Below the pieces are notes generated by a model that searched no databases, was not told the DNA's origin, and saw only the letters and a list, made by a program, of their open reading frames with translations. DNA of 64,000 nucleotides from Gracilariopsis chorda (lineage: Eukaryota > Rhodophyta > Florideophyceae > Gracilariales > Gracilariaceae). Of this stretch, positions 42,407-52,323 are shown piece after piece. Both the position numbers and the translations under genes were made by a program. The number at the start of each line of letters is the position of its first letter. Positions within the stretch are counted from its first letter, which is position 1. The stretch is from contig NBIV01000083.1 of NCBI GenBank assembly GCA_003194525.1, positions 1 through 64,000 on the forward strand. The letters run 5' to 3'.

Positions 42407-43489
42407 ACTTGAATCTTGTACTGAACTAGGCTTCGATTTGTTTTTTTAGAGTTTGGTACTAGTTTGTTGCAAGAGTACTACGGTGCAGATGCAGTTGTAT
42501 GGCATCTGTCTGCTCTTCGCTGCTCGTGGGGCCGCTACAACAACAATTTTTTTTGTCTAAAGAATGAATGTACGCTTTAACGCGTTGCTTCTCTGTACCT
42601 TTGTATCCATCTGCGTACAGACCCTTGGCTAATTTCTCACCGTCGATGCGCCCCCCGAATCTGCCCAATGATCTCAATTTTAGACTTGTGCTTTTCTGCA
42701 GAACTGAGTCTCTTTAGTAAAAGTATGTGCTTCTTGAGATATGTGAGCGTGAAGACATATCGAGCAGTAGCCTCCTAACCCTCGGGCTGTCCTTCCCTTA
42801 AATGCAACAGTTGCAAAATGCATACTTTTGAAAGCGGATAAGGCTGCAGGTGTGTCGGGGAAAGGCAGCTGAACAAAGTGCTACTGTATCCGAATTCCGC
42901 AGCGTTGTCGAAGAAAGAGCGTCACAGATTCGTCAAATCATCCCGCTGTAAACGTTAGGGTATGCACATGATCATGGGTGGCGCTTTCGTAGTACACACA
43001 GTCGGACATTGGTCGGTTGAGGTTGGGGTGCGTGCGACGTGGTTCGCGTGTACGGTGCAGCAAGCGCCACAACAGTGGACAGGATTTTGCAAGCATTTAT
43101 TCAAATGTCTGCAATTGTGGGCAACGTTCATTGGAAGAGCGAGTGGTCGACACTTGCAGTACCTGCAATGCAGTTGCTGAGATACGACTGTTAAGCTTCT
43201 CAGCAAGGTGATTGGTGAATGAGAATGTACGAGCGGTGAACAAGTTTACAAAGGGAGCAGCAGTAGGGTTATCGGCAAGTCGTGTAGGCGGCAATCATTG
43301 CCGTTTATGATGAAGCGGTTGCGATAGAGCATCGATTGTAAAAAGAGAGGTCACTTATCGATGCATAACGCTTGTGGGTTACGTTGACAAGGGTTCTGTT
43401 GTTGAGGAGATAGGAGCATGAAAATGTGAGGGTGATGGATGTTTAGTTTCTTTGGCTTTTTATTGGGTATAGTGGAGGTGGAGTGTGAA
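42407..43489. other. Intergenic region after PGRL1
   Basis: About 1.1 kb without a supported gene. A plus-strand stretch near 43040-43210 has four closely spaced Cys (CNCGQ, CSTC) and a minus-strand frame of about 85 codons lies at 42459-42720. Neither shows a start, splice signals or a family match good enough to call. Confidence 0.4.
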
Positions 43490-44290
43490 TCACGAGGGAT
43501 TACTTGACTTCAGACAGAGCAAAGCTTCAGCAACCGCATGCGATTCCTTCCCACGTGAAGAGTTAGTGTTCGGATTAGCACGGCTGTTCTTGGATGATGG
43601 ATATTGAAATAGGTGCGGTGACGAGACAGACGGTGCAGCTTCGGCAGCAGGTTGCGCATGAGCGCGCAGCGGAACGGATGCGGACGTATGCGGCACAAAA
43701 GCCGGCTGGGCACAAGCAGCATAATGCTGATAAGACGACACACAAGTAGCGCAAGGAAGCAGCGATTGTTGAAAGTGCGGCGGTTGATTATACAGCTGAG
43801 CGGACACTTGCATCGGGACGGATTGCTGCAATTCCGGGTACTGCACGGTGACAAATTGAGCGGTGTAACGAGGATGATATGATATGGGGGGGGCGTTATA
43901 ATAGCGCCGGGGAGTGGCGGTACGGGCGGGAAGGAGGAATGGTCGCGCCTGAGGAAGGCAATGTGAAGAGGATGTACGCGATGTTTTGGGAGATGGAATT
44001 GTCTTGAGACGGGCGCGAAGACGCTGTTTGTGCCACTTTTTGGAAGCTGCTACACGGCGGGCGCAGTGCACTGAACAGAAGCGACCGGAGCCGTATGAGG
44101 CGTCATGCGGCGAGTGACAGCCCTCGCAAAGGGGGGCGGCGGAGGTTGCAGACGGCGCTGCCGTGGACGGTGATTGTGGCTGTGGCGGTGGCGGTGACGG
44201 TGGCGGGGCGTCTGTGGGCGGCTTCTGGGGTGAGGATCGGGAGGAAGATTCGGAGTTGAGCAGCACGCGAACGGGAGAAGACTCGCACAT
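43490..44290 (-). CDS. Hypothetical protein with a small Cys cluster (GSGRFCS motif)
   Basis: A 266-aa frame from ATG 44290. The N-terminus is Ser/Pro rich, with a run of prolines near residue 30. At about residues 55-80 is CEGCHSPHDASYGSGRFCS followed by VHC, that is C-x2-C-x13-C-x3-C, then basic residues (SKKWHKQRLRARLK). This is a likely small zinc-binding module followed by a basic stretch that could contact nucleic acid. The rest is rich in Gln, Tyr, Pro and Ser (low complexity). I do not recognise a family. The gene lies downstream of another minus-strand gene. Nuclear regulatory protein is one guess only. Confidence 0.55.
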   Translation of the reverse strand: MCESSPVRVLLNSESSSRSSPQKPPTDAPPPSPPPPQPQSPSTAAPSATSAAPLCEGCHSPHDASYGSGRFCSVHCARRVAASKKWHKQRLRARLKTIPSPKTSRTSSSHCLPQARPFLLPARTATPRRYYNAPPISYHPRYTAQFVTVQYPELQQSVPMQVSAQLYNQPPHFQQSLLPCATCVSSYQHYAACAQPAFVPHTSASVPLRAHAQPAAEAAPSVSSPHLFQYPSSKNSRANPNTNSSRGKESHAVAEALLCLKSSNPS

Positions 44291-44556
44291 GGCTGGGGCC
44301 GGAGGGTGGGTGGGAGGGGGGCGGAAGAAGACGACGGAGGGAGGTGACGGCACAGCCGCTCAAATCGCGACTTCCAACTGGCGCGAGCAAAGAGGAGATT
44401 TTGGCGGCGGCGAGCGGCGCGCCTGCGCAGCGCTGAAAATTCGCAGTTGAGCAGCAGCCGTGTGCACCAATGAGCGCGACGTGATGAGGCGGTTTGCGGC
44501 GGTACACGTGTTGCACTGCACAAGTTGGCGTGCAAAACCCTACGTCCAATCAACGC

Positions 44557-46173
44557 TCAGTTCGCCGCCGCCACGTGCAGCACCACGTACGAGACGCCGC
44601 GCGAGATGCGCTCATCGATTGCGCCGTCCACGCGTCTGGCCACCAGACGCACCTGCTCCGGAGTGTCAATCGATGCGAAAAACCGCGTTCCGCCTCCGCC
44701 GCCCACCACGAAGTAATATCCGAACCGCATGGCCACGCTGGCCCCGTCCGCCACGCTCGCTCCCTCCGTCGTGCTGTGCGCTACTCGAAACCGAAGCTCG
44801 CCACTTACCTCCTCTTGTCCGTCACGTTCTATTCCCACCCACAGCGCTGTTACGCGTTCGCCACCGCGCCCACGCGCAACTTCACGCTCCCCGCGTACCG
44901 CTCGCCATCCCCGTCCGCACCGTCTGGCATGTATCATACGTCCGTTGCACCGCGTCCACACATCAGCTGTGCCTTCGCGACCGAGCCAGCTACCAAGCAC
45001 GCGTATCACAAAACCTCCGTCCCCAACCGTTTCCCAAGCTCGATGCTGCGTAGACATCCTCGGTAATAACGTCGCTGTCAGTCTCGCTTTATCTCCATCA
45101 CCCTCTTCTTCGCAGCTCGCGAACACCACTTTGGGGCGAATACCTGGGCCCCAACCGATCACCTTGCGACGGGCAATGCCCATGCCTACGGCACTTAACG
45201 CCACGCACCATCCAGATCCTAGTCCCTTTCCTTTTGTTTCTGTAGTACTTCGCGCACTTTCTGGTCTACGAGTCGTCCGCTCTCTGTCCGACATCACAAC
45301 CACTCCGCCAGTTGCATGCATCACCCTCGTCGGCGCGCTTAACCGCGTTTGCCTAGCCTCATTTCGTACCATGTCGTACAATTCATCCGCCTGATCCATG
45401 TTCAGACGAATTGCACTTCTGCGTCTTCCAGTGTCCTTATCCGTCCTTGATGCGCCTGCGCCTAAATGCGTTGCACCTCCTCTGTCAAGTTGTACATTCG
45501 GCATGCGTGTCTCACCATGCAGTGCACAAGCGCCCTCCTCACAAGCTGATATGTGCTCTTCTTCTGCCGCATTCACACAGCTACTACAGCCCGTACCACG
45601 CGATACTCTGCAAGATGGTGCACCCAATCTCGGGCTCTTTCCAGAACACCTCGACGTTTGACTATCGCACGCAGAAACCCGACTACGCGGGCAAGAACCA
45701 CTTCCATCACTCTTACCGCGAGAGGAACGCTGCCCGCTTCGCGAGCAAACCACACTTTCACTGTCGGCGCTGCGTTCCTTTGAGCCACTGCCCGAGTTAC
45801 GGGCAGATCCTTTGGATTTGCCACAGCCAGTAGCAGAACAATCACTCCTCAAACAAGCACCATGTCCAATGTTCTTACCATGGGAACAACGCTGTTCACG
45901 TCGTGAATCAGTCATGCTCTCACCATTTCCGCTATGTTCACTCTTCGTTGCGCTTGCAATCGCACTTGTAGTTCGTCCCTCACTCCCTGTTCCATTTTCG
46001 CCTTCTTCGCCATGAAAGCTACTGAAATCCCAGAAGCTTTCCCCTCGAGAAAATAATGCATCAGTTACTCTACTTTCATCACGAGGACGCACTTCCGCAT
46101 CTGCATCCCTCTTCGACGATCCATTTCCGTTTTGAACCTGTTTATTCTTCGTTCGTTGAAGCCACGGTTGCAT
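44557..46173 (-). CDS. Hypothetical 538-aa protein, Ser/Cys-rich head
   Basis: A long single frame from ATG 46173. Residues 1-220 are rich in Ser, Gly, Arg and Cys (SATGCGKSKGSARNSGSGS, SSCVNAAEEEHISACEEG). A short acidic/polar helix follows (NMDQADELYDMVRNEAR). The C-terminal 250 residues look folded: SAVGMGIARRKVIGWGPG, VVFASCEEEGDGD, VWTRCNGRMIHARR, FGYYFVVGGGGGTRFFASID, SYVVLHVAAAN. I recognise no family and no membrane span. High-GC frames also run on the other strand (for example 44729-45394), so coding strand is inferred from length and ATG. Function unknown. Confidence 0.5.
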   Translation of the reverse strand: MQPWLQRTKNKQVQNGNGSSKRDADAEVRPRDESRVTDALFSRGESFWDFSSFHGEEGENGTGSEGRTTSAIASATKSEHSGNGESMTDSRREQRCSHGKNIGHGACLRSDCSATGCGKSKGSARNSGSGSKERSADSESVVCSRSGQRSSRGKSDGSGSCPRSRVSACDSQTSRCSGKSPRLGAPSCRVSRGTGCSSCVNAAEEEHISACEEGACALHGETRMPNVQLDRGGATHLGAGASRTDKDTGRRRSAIRLNMDQADELYDMVRNEARQTRLSAPTRVMHATGGVVVMSDRERTTRRPESARSTTETKGKGLGSGWCVALSAVGMGIARRKVIGWGPGIRPKVVFASCEEEGDGDKARLTATLLPRMSTQHRAWETVGDGGFVIRVLGSWLGREGTADVWTRCNGRMIHARRCGRGWRAVRGEREVARGRGGERVTALWVGIERDGQEEVSGELRFRVAHSTTEGASVADGASVAMRFGYYFVVGGGGGTRFFASIDTPEQVRLVARRVDGAIDERISRGVSYVVLHVAAAN

Positions 46174-47727
46174 TGCAGTTGAAAATCACTTGTCTTCACT
46201 CAAGTTTTTGCTCTTATTTCACACCTTTTTTTCCTAGCAACGCTTCGTATGCCTTTGAGCTGCGTCTACTAAATTATGCTTCGATTCCTTCCTTGGAGGG
46301 GCTGCTGCTGGCTTGGCGTATATCATCTGCGATTTGTCTTGCTTCATAGTCGTTTGACCTCGATTCAAATAGCTTTGCAAATGGTTCATTTCGATTCGTT
46401 TCGTTTGGTGCGCTAATCAGCTCATTCGAAACGTCTGCACGCTGGACGGAAAGAGCATTCTTTTACGTTTCGTTAGACGTTTATCGTTTGCCGTCCGTTT
46501 CGTGAGTTATGCGTTTCGTTTCTCGATTACTTTTGAGCATCACGGATTATCTGTTGAACGATTTCAATCGACCTAGCATTGCACCCTGTAACTAGATGAA
46601 GTTAAGATTACTGCTAGCAGTTACCGCTAACCCTAACGGTTAGCAGACCGCTAACCCTTATATTGAAGGTAGTTACAGTAATGAAATTTTTCTTTAGGTT
46701 TCTAACTGACGACACACTTCTACCGTCGTACCAAGGGCAGCAATCCCTTACCTTCAGTAGCCCTGTACTGGTTCAGGAACGGGCTCGTCGAGTGCGAAGT
46801 GAATTATCACTGTTTCATCTGACTTCTCACGATCAAAGCGAAATGAACAAGCAAACGGGACTCCTACGAAGCAGTTCTCCCTCCTTTCTCAGGAGCGAGA
46901 ATTATCTGTAGGATAGCTTTCCTGGTGTTAACATAAGTGGTTGCATCAGACCACATTAAAGAAGAAAAAGATCACTGTTTCTGTCTGGCTTCACTGATAA
47001 GGACATTATTCTCTCCAGGCACGTAGCAGAATTTATTGGGATCCACTAAAGGGAAACAAGCGGATCAGCAGCAAGCTTGTACTCCTTATGTGCAAGTCTT
47101 GCGCTACAAGAGTGCAAGCTTGCCGGCCAGTGTTTGAGCACTCGGACCGCCGTCACGTGAAAGAACACAAAGCAAAGGATATAGAAAGAGTGACGTTCGC
47201 TTTGCGTAATGGCCCTTCCAACAGAGCAAGCATAATATTTTGCTCCATAAGGGATATGGTATAGCACCTTGCATCACAGAGACAGCACTTAACCTTTTCG
47301 TAAGTGAAAGATACACGGTACAAGTGTGCAAGACTGAAAATGTTCACCCTTGATTTCTGACTCAACGCACCAGACACAAGCGTAGATGGCGTGTACGACG
47401 ACATCTTTTCTTCATGGGCATAAGCCTTGCTGTTGAGAAATCTATTAAGGGGCTATTATATATTTTCACGAGCTAAAGCAATCGTTTTCAAATCACTAGA
47501 CAACTACTCCAAGGTAGACCTCCGTACTGCAGGAGCATGGCTCACGCTCAAGTCAAAGCAAAATGAATAGTTGGGCTTTGTTCAAGCACACAGACTGACT
47601 CTGATCCCTAAGCGCACACAAGCGTTTCATGCAAAGAGCCGGTTCACAACATTACATTTAAAGGCGGGAATAGTCAAAATGACGGGGTCGCAAATGCACA
47701 TCAACATTTCCTAACCGAAGCAATGAG
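46174..47727. other. Intergenic region, no gene recognised
   Basis: About 1.55 kb. The part near 46380-46530 repeats GTTTCG several times. A short inverted repeat GCTAACC/GGTTAGC lies at 46626-46644. Open frames (46663-46911 plus, 47153-47404 minus) show no family motif. It includes the promoter of the 538-aa gene and the 3' end of ZFPL1. Confidence 0.45.
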
Positions 47728-48889
47728 TCATCCGCGGTGCAGCACGCCCGGCTTTTGGGGTTTTTTGATGAAAGCAGGATTGACTATTACATGCGGTAAA
47801 GAAACTTGATCAGTGACCGGTCTCGATGCAGTGGGAAGTTGCTCTTCACCAGACATGAGAAAGGTAATAACAACGATACAAATAGCACATACAAGGAATG
47901 TAGCCAACTGTCGTCGATTGGTAGATAGTCGTTTTCTCAAATCAATAAAGCGTCTGTTACCGAGCTTAATCACCTTGCGAACCGAGGTGGATGTGACAAT
48001 GGCCGACGATGTAGCGTCTCGCTTAACGGGCTTGGCAGTTCGTGAAGTGTGGCCTACCTTTTGGGGAAGAATGTCCATGTCTATACGAGCGTCAACTTGA
48101 GTGGGTTTCGGAGGTGTTGAAACGGTTCTCGCAGCCATTGATACACGCGATGGGGTTCCTTCTTTGGTGGCGATTCGTTCCGGATTACTGTGAGATTTGA
48201 TGTGATTGAGAGCATCACTGCAATCGGTTTGTGATACAATTCTTGAGTGATCTTCAGGGTGGTCTTCAAGCGCTTTCGGAAGCGTTGATTGCCTCTTTAA
48301 GTTGAGGGTGTTATTAGAGTTAGAGGTCCATCTGGCGGAATCGTCCCAGGAAGAAGCGGTGATTACGGTGGGTGCACTGCCCAGTGATACGGTGGTCATT
48401 GTGTGTAATCGCCTTCTAATCGCCTGTGCCAGTTGGGAGTGATCTGATTTATCGACAAGTATCGTGTTGCACAGCGGACATTCGCGGTTTACAGCGCGTG
48501 AATTCTCGATGCACGTGGCGTGTTCAACATCTGTGAAAAAGCAGTCAGCACGTGCAAGCGGTTCCGATAGACGGGGCAGCTACGAAGAAAGAAAACGTAC
48601 GTAAACAAGTGCGTCGAATGGTATCAACGTTAGACTCGAGTTGAGTAGCGCAAGCAGCGCAGACGGGGGGCCACTGGTATGAAGCGTCTTCAATAAAGTT
48701 TCGGTAAGTGCGTACTACGCACTACGTAGAAGCAGTCAGTAAGCGGTGACGGGTGCGGTGGGGTTGAAATGAGATGCTCACCCTTCCATGGACGGAGTCG
48801 TCGGCGACAAGACAAGTTTCGCACACGAATGTCTGATGGATGAAGCAGAAATGTTGCGTTTGCGCACGGCATGCGCCGCACCTCCCCAT
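47728..48889 (-). CDS. ZFPL1: ZFPL1 homologue, Golgi zinc-finger membrane protein (3 exons)
   Basis: Exons 48889-48782, 48721-48601 and 48530-47728, introns of 60 and 70 nt (GTGAGC...TAG and GTACGT...CAG), 343 aa. ZFPL1 is a tail-region-anchored cis-Golgi protein that helps keep Golgi structure. The N-terminus MGRCGACRAQTQHFCFIHQ, FVCETCLVADDS, then VRTYRNFIEDASYQWPPVC-AAC and, across intron 2, C-LHVEHATC and NRECPLCNTIL give the two-part B-box-like and RING-like zinc cluster in the right order. A membrane span near residues 295-315 (FLVCAICIVVITFL) is followed by a short tail with VIVNPAFI, like the NPHI ending of the animal protein. The splice junctions were chosen because they keep frame and restore the metal ligands. 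Confidence 0.85.
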
Positions 48890-49420
48890 CGTGGTCGAGC
48901 TTAAGAGCGGGAGGTACCGTTTCTGTGAATTCGAACTTGGTCGCGGTTGCCCGCCGCAGGTTGCTTCGAATTGATCGTCGCGTTCAACGCTCTTCTCGAG
49001 CACGTCGCGCCTGTACACAGCAAGTCGTTATTGAATCGCTAGCTTCAGCTTCGTCTAGCTGACACCATTACACGTGGCATCGTACCACGTGTGTCACGTG
49101 TCATGTCGGGCGCCGTCCAAGCGCGGGTGCCGCCCAGAAATTGAGAAATGGTTTGCCTCTGCTGACGCATGAGCTCCATAGTGTGAGGGTTTCTTCGAGC
49201 ACAGCGCGAAAGTCGTTGTGTCTCATCTTAACTGCGCGGCAAGACACGAAATGAGCGCCCTCGCCACAATCAGAACGTTATGGGCTAAGGATCCCGTCGT
49301 CTGCTTCTCATGCGTAATCGGTGCAGTCGGTACGCTAAGGCCCCCTTTGCAAACTCCAGCAAAACTCGCAAACCGTAGCTAACCGCTCCAGTCCCCCCCT
49401 TCTTCTGGAAAGGCGTCGCC

Positions 49421-50199
49421 ATGCCGCTGTTTGTGCCCAAGCTGTGGGGTAAATATCCCGATCAGATTGCGAGAGATGAACAACAGGCAGCCGCAGAAGC
49501 AGTTCGCCTAGACGCGCTTCGACGAGCAGGTATGATAACCTTTTCTTTCTCCTTTGTATTACTTTCAGCTTCTTATGCTTCTTCTAACTTGTATTGAATG
49601 AACGATTGATAATGCGCATATCGCACCGCTCTATGCGATGTATAACTGTGGCCTTCTCGTTCGCCATTTCTGCTGCAGGACTTGAGTAATCTCGTTTTCT
49701 CTGCTACTCGAATAAACTGAACAAAGCACCCGATTCTACATGCATTTCAATTGTTCCTGCTCTCAAACTAAACCATGCAGCGGCGCTGTCTCTGAAACCA
49801 GCGCGTCATAACAACTTTGTAACTCCATTCCCCTTGTTGCCATCTGCTCTTCGAAGTGCCGAACTACCCTGTCCGTCTGCACACTCAACAACACTTATAT
49901 CCCTGCAATTGTCGTCACCTTGTTGTGTTGCGTTTTTGCTGGTTCCTGGGATGAACGCCTCTACTTTAGATTACAAACGCGATGGTCACGACTGCTGCTT
50001 GTGGGCACTGAACGGGATGGACGGAACTTCAGAATTCGAGGAGCTATTAGTTCCCATGTTTCGGGGGTGTTTTCCTGGATCAGTTCCCGAGGATGAAGTC
50101 AGAATAGTTTATAATTGGGTTTCGCTTGAAGAGACCACGAACGCCAGATACATGGGATTTGCTACTTGCTTTGTGTACAGCGACGTGTTTTTATTCTAA
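49421..50199 (+). CDS. Hypothetical two-exon protein
   Basis: ATG 49421 opens MPLFVPKLWGKYPDQIARDE and an Ala/Gln/Arg-rich helix. A GTATGA donor at 49530 and CAG acceptor ending at 49780 join in frame to an exon that runs to TAA at 50199 (175 aa in total). The second exon starts Pro/Ser/Leu rich and ends with a segment that looks folded (LLVPMFRGCFPGSVPEDEV, IVYNWVSLEETTNARYMGF). I recognise no family. The 251-nt intron is longer than most introns here, so an extra exon may have been missed. Confidence 0.4.
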
Positions 50200-50611
50200 C
50201 TTTCTTCCCATAGGGAGTTTGCTTGTGCATGTATAATCCGGCTCAATCCTACAGGTATATCTTCTTACTTTTCTGGCAATGTTCTGGAAATATCGAAGAA
50301 TGAGTCCCGCAGATTTGCTTCGGCCGTTCCTGGCAATGTACGATGGCGCAACAACATTCTGTTCACCCTGCAGGTTGTACCGTTGGCACCACAGTCGAAC
50401 GTAACGAACGAACACATTTTCACGGTCCTCTTGTTCACTGTTCTCACAAGACAAACATTGAACGCTACCACCACTATTTGCAGTGAAATGTGTGACGCAA
50501 TTCTTCTCTGCTCGACCTGCTCTATGCAGTCCAGAAATCCATTCGTAAAACTTGTGACATAGAGACATACATCGTTTTCGAAAAGGGGTTACCTTTTGTG
50601 CTTTTTCTCCC

Positions 50612-50924
50612 CTATGGAGTACTCAATAGATCGAATCCCACTGCAAAAAGGTAGAGGGCCTGAACGGCTAGTACCATCACCATTACTCGTCGCAATCTGC
50701 TTATGCTTTGCTTCTCACAGGTTCGAAGCCGACGAATTTCTTTTCCAGTTACCATGAAACTCTCGGTCAGTATAATGTCAGGTGCAAGAACTTGACTCTT
50801 AAATCTTACCTTTGATCTCCGTTTCCAAAGCTATCACCTCTTCCAGTAGCATATTCAATTCTGCTATGTTCGAATTTGTGTGACAACTTTGAACTTCGTT
50901 TTCAAAATCTGACTTGGACCCCAT
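50612..50924 (-). CDS. Hypothetical 80-aa coiled-coil, single-span membrane protein (2 exons)
   Basis: Exons 50924-50810 and 50739-50612 with a 70-nt intron (GTAAGA...AAAAG) that keeps frame. The protein has a polar start, a heptad-like helix (NIAELNMLLEEVIALETEIK), a basic linker (EIRRLRTCEKQSISRLRR), one hydrophobic span (VMVMVLAVQALYLFAVGF) and a 6-residue tail, so it would be tail-anchored with its N-terminus in the cytosol. It is divergent from the YjbQ gene. Architecture resembles several small ER tail-anchored proteins but I cannot name it. Confidence 0.5.
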
Positions 50925-51497
50925 CTTTTGGAAAGAGCAATGCGCTCAAGAAAACAGTTCAGGAAATACTGTTGTCTACGACAGGGGCGAGCAAATTTGA
51001 AAAACTTCGCCCACCAATAATGGGGCACACTTCAATATTCGTTTGCGATTAAGTTGAAGAAACAAGTGCACCGCACCGCTCAGCATGCAGACTTTTTCCC
51101 GGCTCTACGTGCTTGCGTCCTTCAGGAAGCCCTGAAGAGGGATTTCGTCACCTTAATGATGGGCAACAGCGAATTTCCACCTACATGGCTATTCCACGCA
51201 TGATTTTTGCGTGAAGATCCTGTGAAAAAATCCCTCACAACAATTCCCAGGTCCGAAACCCTGTGCTGCGAAGTTCAGAGTCTCACAAGGTCACACATAG
51301 TTCTGGTCTTAAAAGGTCTTGTTGCTGACGCAAAAGCTTAGCAGCCTTCCACTTAAACGGCAACTTAGACGGATTGTTCTGACGACAGGCTTTCTGTGTG
51401 GAGCCCGAAGCTTCTGCAAACGTTTGTTAGAGAACTATACTTGCTCGAGCAGTGAACTACTTCCTTGTCTGCGGCTGTTGAAGGTTTTGATTCTACT

Positions 51498-52172
51498 ATG
51501 GCAACTGCAGAGAACATTTGGCTTCAGAAAGAAATAACGCTGAAGCAGCGGCAACGAGGATCTCATCTAGTTACGAATGATGTGGTGAGCGCCGTGAAAG
51601 GTGAACTCGCCCAGATTAGAGTTGGAGTTTTCCACTTGTTCATAAAGCATACATCTGCAGTAAGTAACCGACATCGAATGACTATTTTGCTGCCGTGGGT
51701 CCCTACCAAGACAACTCTTGCTGACTGAAATCGACAAATGCCTTAAACTCTGACCGATGACATGCCTTTAACCTCACCAAACTATAGAGTTTGTAAGTCC
51801 AGATCCAAGAGTACTTGACACCGTTCTGAGACCACAACATAAGAAACTGACGCACCATATCGTTTATTACCACGGTACAGAACAATTAGCGAAAACGCAG
51901 ACCCCGATGTGTTGTTAGACATGGAAACTCATCTGAACAGAATTGTGCCGGATGTCGGGGATCCAAATTGCCCTACAATTCGACATACGGAAGAAGGTCC
52001 AGATGATATGGCGAGTCATGTGAAGAGCGCACTGACGAGTACTTCCTTGTCTATCCCCATATCTAACGGTCGGCTTTCACTTGGCACTTGGCAAGGTATT
52101 TGGCTTCTGGAACATCGTTTTTGTGGGGGCCCAAGGCGTCTTGTAGCGACTATCAATGGAGCTAAGGCATAG
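51498..52172 (+). CDS. YjbQ/UPF0047 family protein (3 exons, one of 5 nt)
   Basis: Exons 51498-51659, 51788-51792 and 51881-52172, 152 aa. Bacterial YjbQ has weak thiamine-phosphate synthase activity. The role in eukaryotes is unsettled. Family motifs are strong: NIWLQKEITLKQRQRGSHLV, RVGVFHLFIKHTSA, then ENADPDVLLDMETHLNRIVP, RHTEEGPDDMASHVKSAL and NGRLSLGTWQGIWLLEHR. Joining exon 1 directly to the last exon breaks the frame. The 5-nt exon AGTTT, framed by ATAG and GTAAGT, restores HTSASLTISENAD, the family signature. Introns are 128 and 88 nt. It is convergent with RPA49. Confidence 0.85.
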
Positions 52173-52323
52173 ACCATAGTGTTGGCAAACTGTAAAGTTT
52201 AGCATCCCAAACAGCTCAAAAGCAAAACTTTCGAAGATTCTATAGCAACTGAGTAGTCTTTGATACGAGGAGCAACGTTGCAATTTGTTGCATATGAGGT
52301 ACTTCCAGTCAGAAATTCGAAAG

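Noticed and set aside
42459-42720. Minus-strand frame with LRSLGRFGGRIDGEKLAKG
   Set aside because: No ATG start, overlaps the PGRL1 3' flank, and no family recognised.
43020-43210. Plus-strand stretch with CNCGQ and CSTC that looked like a zinc ribbon exon
   Set aside because: No start, no convincing splice partners and no family match.
44729-45394. 221-codon plus-strand frame opposite the 538-aa gene
   Set aside because: High-GC mirror frame, Arg/Pro/Ser composition only, and shorter than the minus-strand frame.
46621-46665. CTAACCCTAA and CTAACCC strings that resemble telomere repeats
   Set aside because: Only two or three short imperfect units around a small inverted repeat; not an interstitial telomere array.
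50191-50568. 125-codon minus-strand frame with scattered Cys
   Set aside because: Overlaps the end of the plus-strand gene ending at 50199, no recognisable domain and no conserved spacing of the Cys residues.
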